From positions 1,137,913 through 1,201,912 of the forward strand of contig NZ_CP026995.1 of NCBI RefSeq assembly GCF_013407185.1: DNA of 64,000 nt, read 5' to 3'. Each line of letters starts with the position of its first letter. The first letter of the stretch is position 1. The translations under genes were made by a program, and so were the position numbers. This stretch comes from Nitrosopumilus ureiphilus (lineage in GTDB: Archaea > Thermoproteota > Nitrososphaeria > Nitrososphaerales > Nitrosopumilaceae). Of the stretch, positions 60,565-64,000 are shown piece by piece. Below the pieces are notes generated by a model, which worked only from the letters and a program-made list of their open reading frames with translations, was not told the DNA's origin and searched no databases.

Positions 60565-62736
60565 CTATTTTTGTGATTGAATAATTAGTGCATGCCAACC
60601 TGTGGAAAATCCTTCATAGCCAACAGATTGGGCATGTCCTGACAACATTTTTGAATCCGATACGGTAATTGTTTGAAAGTTTTTCTTTTCTTTTAGTAAA
60701 GGCATTACATTTTCTTGAGAGATGCTGTCGCCATGTTTGTTATTTTCAGCTAATTTACTACCATTAGAATCTAATATGAATAGACTGCTAGAATCAATTT
60801 CTGTTCCATTAAGAGGAGTCTCGTTGAATATGCCTCTAACAAATTGCTCCCATTTGAATACAATTCCAAGAATACCTATTGCATCCCGTGAAATATCACC
60901 GTTTCTATGTACTTTACATGAGAATACCAAACTTGTTGATTTGCCATTTTCTTTATTTTCTTGAATTATGTCAAATCCATAATCCTCACCATTGCGAGTT
61001 TTCAATGCATTTTGAAACCATAAGGTACTTTCCATATTAGTTTCTCCAATGTTGTCTGATGAGTGACCATTTGCCAAAACATTTCCATTCATATCACAAA
61101 CGATTAGATCTTCATATACTGTATAATACTGAAGAATGGTCCTAAGTCGGGCTGAAAGAAAATCCTTATTCTCTTGTGTTTTCAGACTCAGAGCCTTCAT
61201 TATGCTATTTTCAGTTGCCCACCAACGGACATCAGCTGTCCTTTCATACAGTACTCTATCTATCAAATCTATATTAGTAAAAGAAAGATTGGCCAACCTA
61301 TCCCCTTTAATTTGTCTGGAATTTGATGAGATGAGAGAGTTTAACTCTTTGATTTTTTTCTGTATGTTTGAATCCATATCTGTCGTAATTTTTGCAGTCA
61401 TTCTGGATAAATCTCCCATAAATCCTGATATCACCCCAAACCCTCTTCCTGCATCACCTACACGAGCGGCCTCTATTGCCGCATTAAGGGATAATACCTG
61501 TGTTTCATCATTAATTTTGTTAATTTCCTCAATTGCCTTTTGTGTTTCCTCGGATAATTTTGAAATAAATTCTATGACTGAATCTAATGATTCATCATTA
61601 TCATTTGATAAATTTTGATTGTGACAACCAACGTCAATATCTTGAATGATTAATGAATGCCAGTCTTTAGATTTGTATCCTTCAAATCCTGTGGATAATG
61701 CATGACAAATCAACTGAGTTTTTTCATTTTTATCTACTACAGAAAATCCTTTTTCTTTTTGGAATAATTCGTTTTTACCATGAAAATTTATACTATTCTG
61801 AAGAATTTTTTCTTTTGTATCTGCTAAAACATTTCCTGATTCATCACATAGTAACACTCTGCTTTTTGATTTTTCTTCATCAGACAAAGGAGTTTCATTA
61901 ACAATTCTCTGGGCAAGATCTCTCCATTTGAACACTGCACCTAAAACTCCAATAACTTTTTTTTCAGGATCACCGTCTTCATGAATCTTGCAAGAGTAGA
62001 CAATAGTATAATCATCATTTATTCTAGGCGAATGATGGACTGTTTGGAATCCGTATTCGGCCCCATTGACAGTATCCATGGCTTTTCTAAACCATGTCTT
62101 ATCTGAGAAGTTTCTTCCTGAAAGGCCAAATTTTCCTGCACCAGATGCCTTGCAATTACCTTCAACATCACATAATATCAGATCATAATAAACAGTGTAT
62201 GATTTTAGAATAATACCTAGCCTGCTTTCTGCATTCTGGAATCCGTCAACACTGTTCTCAACAAGAGATTTTACCAAAATATCGTCAGTTGCCCACCAAC
62301 GGATATCAGCTGATCTTTCAAACAAATTTCTGTCAATAAGCCTAATGTTTGTCAAGGCAAGATTTGCAAGTCGATTTCCTTGTATGCTGATTGATTTATT
62401 CTCAATTACTGCCGATAATGCCTCTATTTCTTGAAGTGTTTCTTTTTTCATTTTATCGACTGCATTGTCTGTTTTAGTGCCTAATTCCTCAATGGAGTTT
62501 GATACGATTAAAAAATTCCTTCCAACATCACCTGTACGATTTGCCTCGATTTTTGCAGTAGTGGAAAGCATGTGTGTTCTCCTGTTAATTACTTTAGTTG
62601 ATTTTAAGGCATCATTAATCTCGTTACCAATAGATGATATGTGGTCTACAACTTGTTTGAAAAAATCTTTTTTCTTTTCAGTACCATCTTCAGATTTGGA
62701 AATTTGAGACACGAGATAAAAATTATATAATTGCAT
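60565..62736 (-). CDS. duplicated MCP-hairpin/Cache protein, soluble
   Basis: 723 residues with no TM segment or signal peptide. Two homologous modules, about 1-365 and 370-723, each hold an MCP-like signalling hairpin, a short helix and a C-terminal Cache-like sensor (ER.AD(I/V)RWWAT, TVY.DLI.CD..GN, GI/VLG.VFKW). The second hairpin keeps the consensus (LSLNAAIEAARVGDAGRGF); the first is degenerate (LSTTAKIEANRTGDVGRNF). Placing the sensor after the signalling part reverses the usual chemoreceptor order. It probably senses a cytosolic ligand. No che genes are seen in the window. ATG 62736. Confidence 0.75.
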   Translation of the reverse strand: MQLYNFYLVSQISKSEDGTEKKKDFFKQVVDHISSIGNEINDALKSTKVINRRTHMLSTTAKIEANRTGDVGRNFLIVSNSIEELGTKTDNAVDKMKKETLQEIEALSAVIENKSISIQGNRLANLALTNIRLIDRNLFERSADIRWWATDDILVKSLVENSVDGFQNAESRLGIILKSYTVYYDLILCDVEGNCKASGAGKFGLSGRNFSDKTWFRKAMDTVNGAEYGFQTVHHSPRINDDYTIVYSCKIHEDGDPEKKVIGVLGAVFKWRDLAQRIVNETPLSDEEKSKSRVLLCDESGNVLADTKEKILQNSINFHGKNELFQKEKGFSVVDKNEKTQLICHALSTGFEGYKSKDWHSLIIQDIDVGCHNQNLSNDNDESLDSVIEFISKLSEETQKAIEEINKINDETQVLSLNAAIEAARVGDAGRGFGVISGFMGDLSRMTAKITTDMDSNIQKKIKELNSLISSNSRQIKGDRLANLSFTNIDLIDRVLYERTADVRWWATENSIMKALSLKTQENKDFLSARLRTILQYYTVYEDLIVCDMNGNVLANGHSSDNIGETNMESTLWFQNALKTRNGEDYGFDIIQENKENGKSTSLVFSCKVHRNGDISRDAIGILGIVFKWEQFVRGIFNETPLNGTEIDSSSLFILDSNGSKLAENNKHGDSISQENVMPLLKEKKNFQTITVSDSKMLSGHAQSVGYEGFSTGWHALIIQSQK

Positions 62737-62944
62737 TAAATTACTTGTTTGTTCAATTTTAACAAAACAATAATATCATATCTTTTGTTCTAGTATTATG
62801 ATAATTTTTTTATCCCAAAATTTTTCACATATAATTCTGTTTAGTAAAATTGAACATACAAATGTATTTTATCAAAAAATGATTTTTGTAAATTGAGTAT
62901 GATTCAGTTTGAACAAAAATATAATCTAAGAAAAGAGTGGGAAT

Positions 62945-63100
62945 ATGATTTTTTTTAAAACACAACCCAAAGAATTGAGTAAATCCGAAATGCATCAGAT
63001 CTGTTATTTTTGTCAAAAAGATATGGATCTAGGGTTAAGACAGAGCACTCTTTTTAGAGGCCACTGGGTACACATATGGTGCTGGAAAAAACTCATTTGA
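62945..63100 (+). CDS. Cys/His mini-protein (51 aa)
   Basis: ATG frame MIFFKTQPKELSKSEMHQIC then YFCQKDMDLG, and later RGHWVHIWCWKK. HQICYFC with H...H..C could bind zinc. It ends 127 nt before the tnpB gene. No family recognised. Confidence 0.5.
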   Translation: MIFFKTQPKELSKSEMHQICYFCQKDMDLGLRQSTLFRGHWVHIWCWKKLI

Positions 63101-63125
63101 CCTATTTTTTTATGAGATGCGAGCG

Positions 63126-63155
63126 GGAAAACCCGGTACCCTTTAGGGTTGGGAT
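63126..63155. mobile_element. hairpins upstream of tnpB, possible IS200/IS605 left end
   Basis: CGGG-AAAA-CCCG (63126-63137) and the alternative CCCGGTACCCT/AGGGTTGGG (63134-63155) form compact GC-rich hairpins in AT-rich DNA about 70 nt before tnpB. Subterminal hairpins recognised by the transposase are usual in this family. Assignment is by position. Confidence 0.4.
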
Positions 63156-63226
63156 GAGAGCGAGCCATGATTAACAACAATTCCAACATCGTCTTTAAAC
63201 AATATGTGATGTGAAAATGGCCTGTA

Positions 63227-64000
63227 TTGCAACGAAACTACAAGTTCAGACTATATCCAAGTGATTCTCAAGAATACAAACTGAACAACAACCTTAATGT
63301 CTGCAAGTGGGTATACAACAAATTTGTAGAACAAGCTAAAAATAATTTTCTCACCAGAAACGACATGAACTATATTTTGACAGAACTAAAGCAATCAGAA
63401 TCATGGCTGTACAACTATCACAGCAAGATGCTTCAAATGGTATCGACACAACTCGAATCAGCAGAAAAATCGCTAATTGAACTATCAAAGAAAGGTAACA
63501 AGACAGGACAATTGAGATTTGCAAGATACGGAGAATATAGGACTTTCACATACAACCAGTCAGGATTCAAAATAGAAACTAATGGAGACAAGACATTGCT
63601 ATATCTCTCAAAGATTGGACATATAGAAATTAGAAAACACAGGGAAATTCCAGATGATGCAAACATAAAACAAGTTATAGTTACAAAGACACCATCAGGG
63701 AAATGGTTTGTGTGTGCGACTGTCGATATTTCAGAACCGCTGATCAGCATCATCCCAAAAATCTCATTTTCAAAGCCAGTTGGAATCGATGTCGGCATAA
63801 AATCATTTGCATACGATTCAGACGGATATCAAACACCAAATCCACTAAACCTCAAAAAGATGCTAAAGCCGCTTGCCAGAATTCAGAGAAAAGTATCAAG
63901 ACGAAAAAAAGGCAGTAACAACAGACTAAAAGCAATACTGCACATGCAAAAGATACACGAAAAAATAGCAAACAGAAGAAAAGACTTTCAGCACAAGCTT
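63227..64000 (+). CDS. tnpB: TnpB (IS200/IS605 OrfB) RNA-guided nuclease, partial
   Basis: The frame is open for 258 codons to the window edge, so the C-terminus is missing. It starts at TTG 63227 (MQRNYKFRLYPSDSQEYKLN), since an in-frame TGA lies 15 nt earlier. The N-terminal helix-turn-helix/WED region, FARYGEYRTFTYNQSGFKI and the RuvC-I motif VGIDVGIKSFAYDSDG (catalytic D188) are present, followed by the Arg/Lys-rich RKVSRRKKGSNNRLKA helix. The RuvC Glu, zinc ribbon and third Asp lie beyond 64000. No tnpA is seen, so it may be a tnpB-only element. Codon use is richer in C and G than nearby genes. Confidence 0.85.
   Translation, partial: MQRNYKFRLYPSDSQEYKLNNNLNVCKWVYNKFVEQAKNNFLTRNDMNYILTELKQSESWLYNYHSKMLQMVSTQLESAEKSLIELSKKGNKTGQLRFARYGEYRTFTYNQSGFKIETNGDKTLLYLSKIGHIEIRKHREIPDDANIKQVIVTKTPSGKWFVCATVDISEPLISIIPKISFSKPVGIDVGIKSFAYDSDGYQTPNPLNLKKMLKPLARIQRKVSRRKKGSNNRLKAILHMQKIHEKIANRRKDFQHKL

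Noticed and set aside
1-64000. CRISPR arrays and rRNA genes
   Set aside because: No regularly spaced direct repeats and no rRNA-like conserved GC-rich blocks were seen on reading the window.

Overview
The window looks like chromosome from a mesophilic ammonia-oxidising archaeon of the Nitrososphaerota (family Nitrosopumilaceae; Nitrosarchaeum/Nitrosopumilus-like). The pointers are an AT-rich sequence, eukaryote/archaeal-type ribosomal protein S26e, archaeal-type ThrRS with its own editing domain, a PEFG-type C-terminal sorting signal on a cupredoxin, TTG/GTG starts, TATA boxes close to start codons, and very many tiny CxxC zinc-ribbon proteins. No rRNA, convincing tRNA or CRISPR array was seen. 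The genus is an inference; nothing here proves it.

Layout. 1-3.4 kb: a polytopic membrane protein with buried histidines, small orphan genes and a decayed IS5-like transposase tail. 3.6-9.5 kb: type II NADH dehydrogenase, an ATP-grasp/M20 peptidase fusion, a RecB/MGME1-type nuclease and hypotheticals. 9.6-19.1 kb: an ion and stress island (CNNM/CorC-like protein, universal stress protein, two-TM K+ channel, glutamate-transporter homologue, two CPA2 cation/proton antiporters, PRC-barrel and SHOCT proteins, one frameshifted gene). 19-24 kb: gamma-glutamyltransferase overlapping an N-formylglutamate-amidohydrolase-like gene, a Lys/Ala-rich DNA-binding protein, an amidohydrolase and a GNAT acetyltransferase. 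24-33.6 kb: zinc-ribbon mini-genes, two secreted proteins with internal duplications, a CDF metal transporter, a 6-TM K+ channel, a CorA protein and a winged-helix-type protein. 34-39.7 kb: a two-component system surrounded by four copies of a 13-bp palindrome-containing box (AGGCATGCCACAA). 40-46.4 kb: trpE-trpG-orf-trpD-trpC-trpB-trpA without trpF, preceded by an inverted-repeat operator candidate. 46.4-56.3 kb: cupredoxin, CTP synthase, NAD kinase-winged helix fusion, PfkB kinase, S26e, CDP-alcohol phosphotransferase, agmatinase-type ureohydrolase and ThrRS. 56.7-62.7 kb: soluble histidine kinase, a decayed response-regulator gene, gene-poor DNA with fragments, and a duplicated MCP/Cache protein. 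63.2 kb to the end: an IS200/IS605-type tnpB running off the window.

The strongest new signal is the AGGCATGCCACAA box. It lies 42-47 nt upstream of four start codons, each time followed by a TATA-like AAATA at nearly constant spacing. Two of the four genes are paralogues, and a histidine kinase/response regulator pair plus a predicted DNA-binding gene sit between the boxes. This looks like a small, locally encoded signal-responsive regulon. Other points are the trp operator, a cloverleaf-like RNA candidate after trpA, likely non-AUG initiation, and three decayed genes that would be missed by ORF calling.
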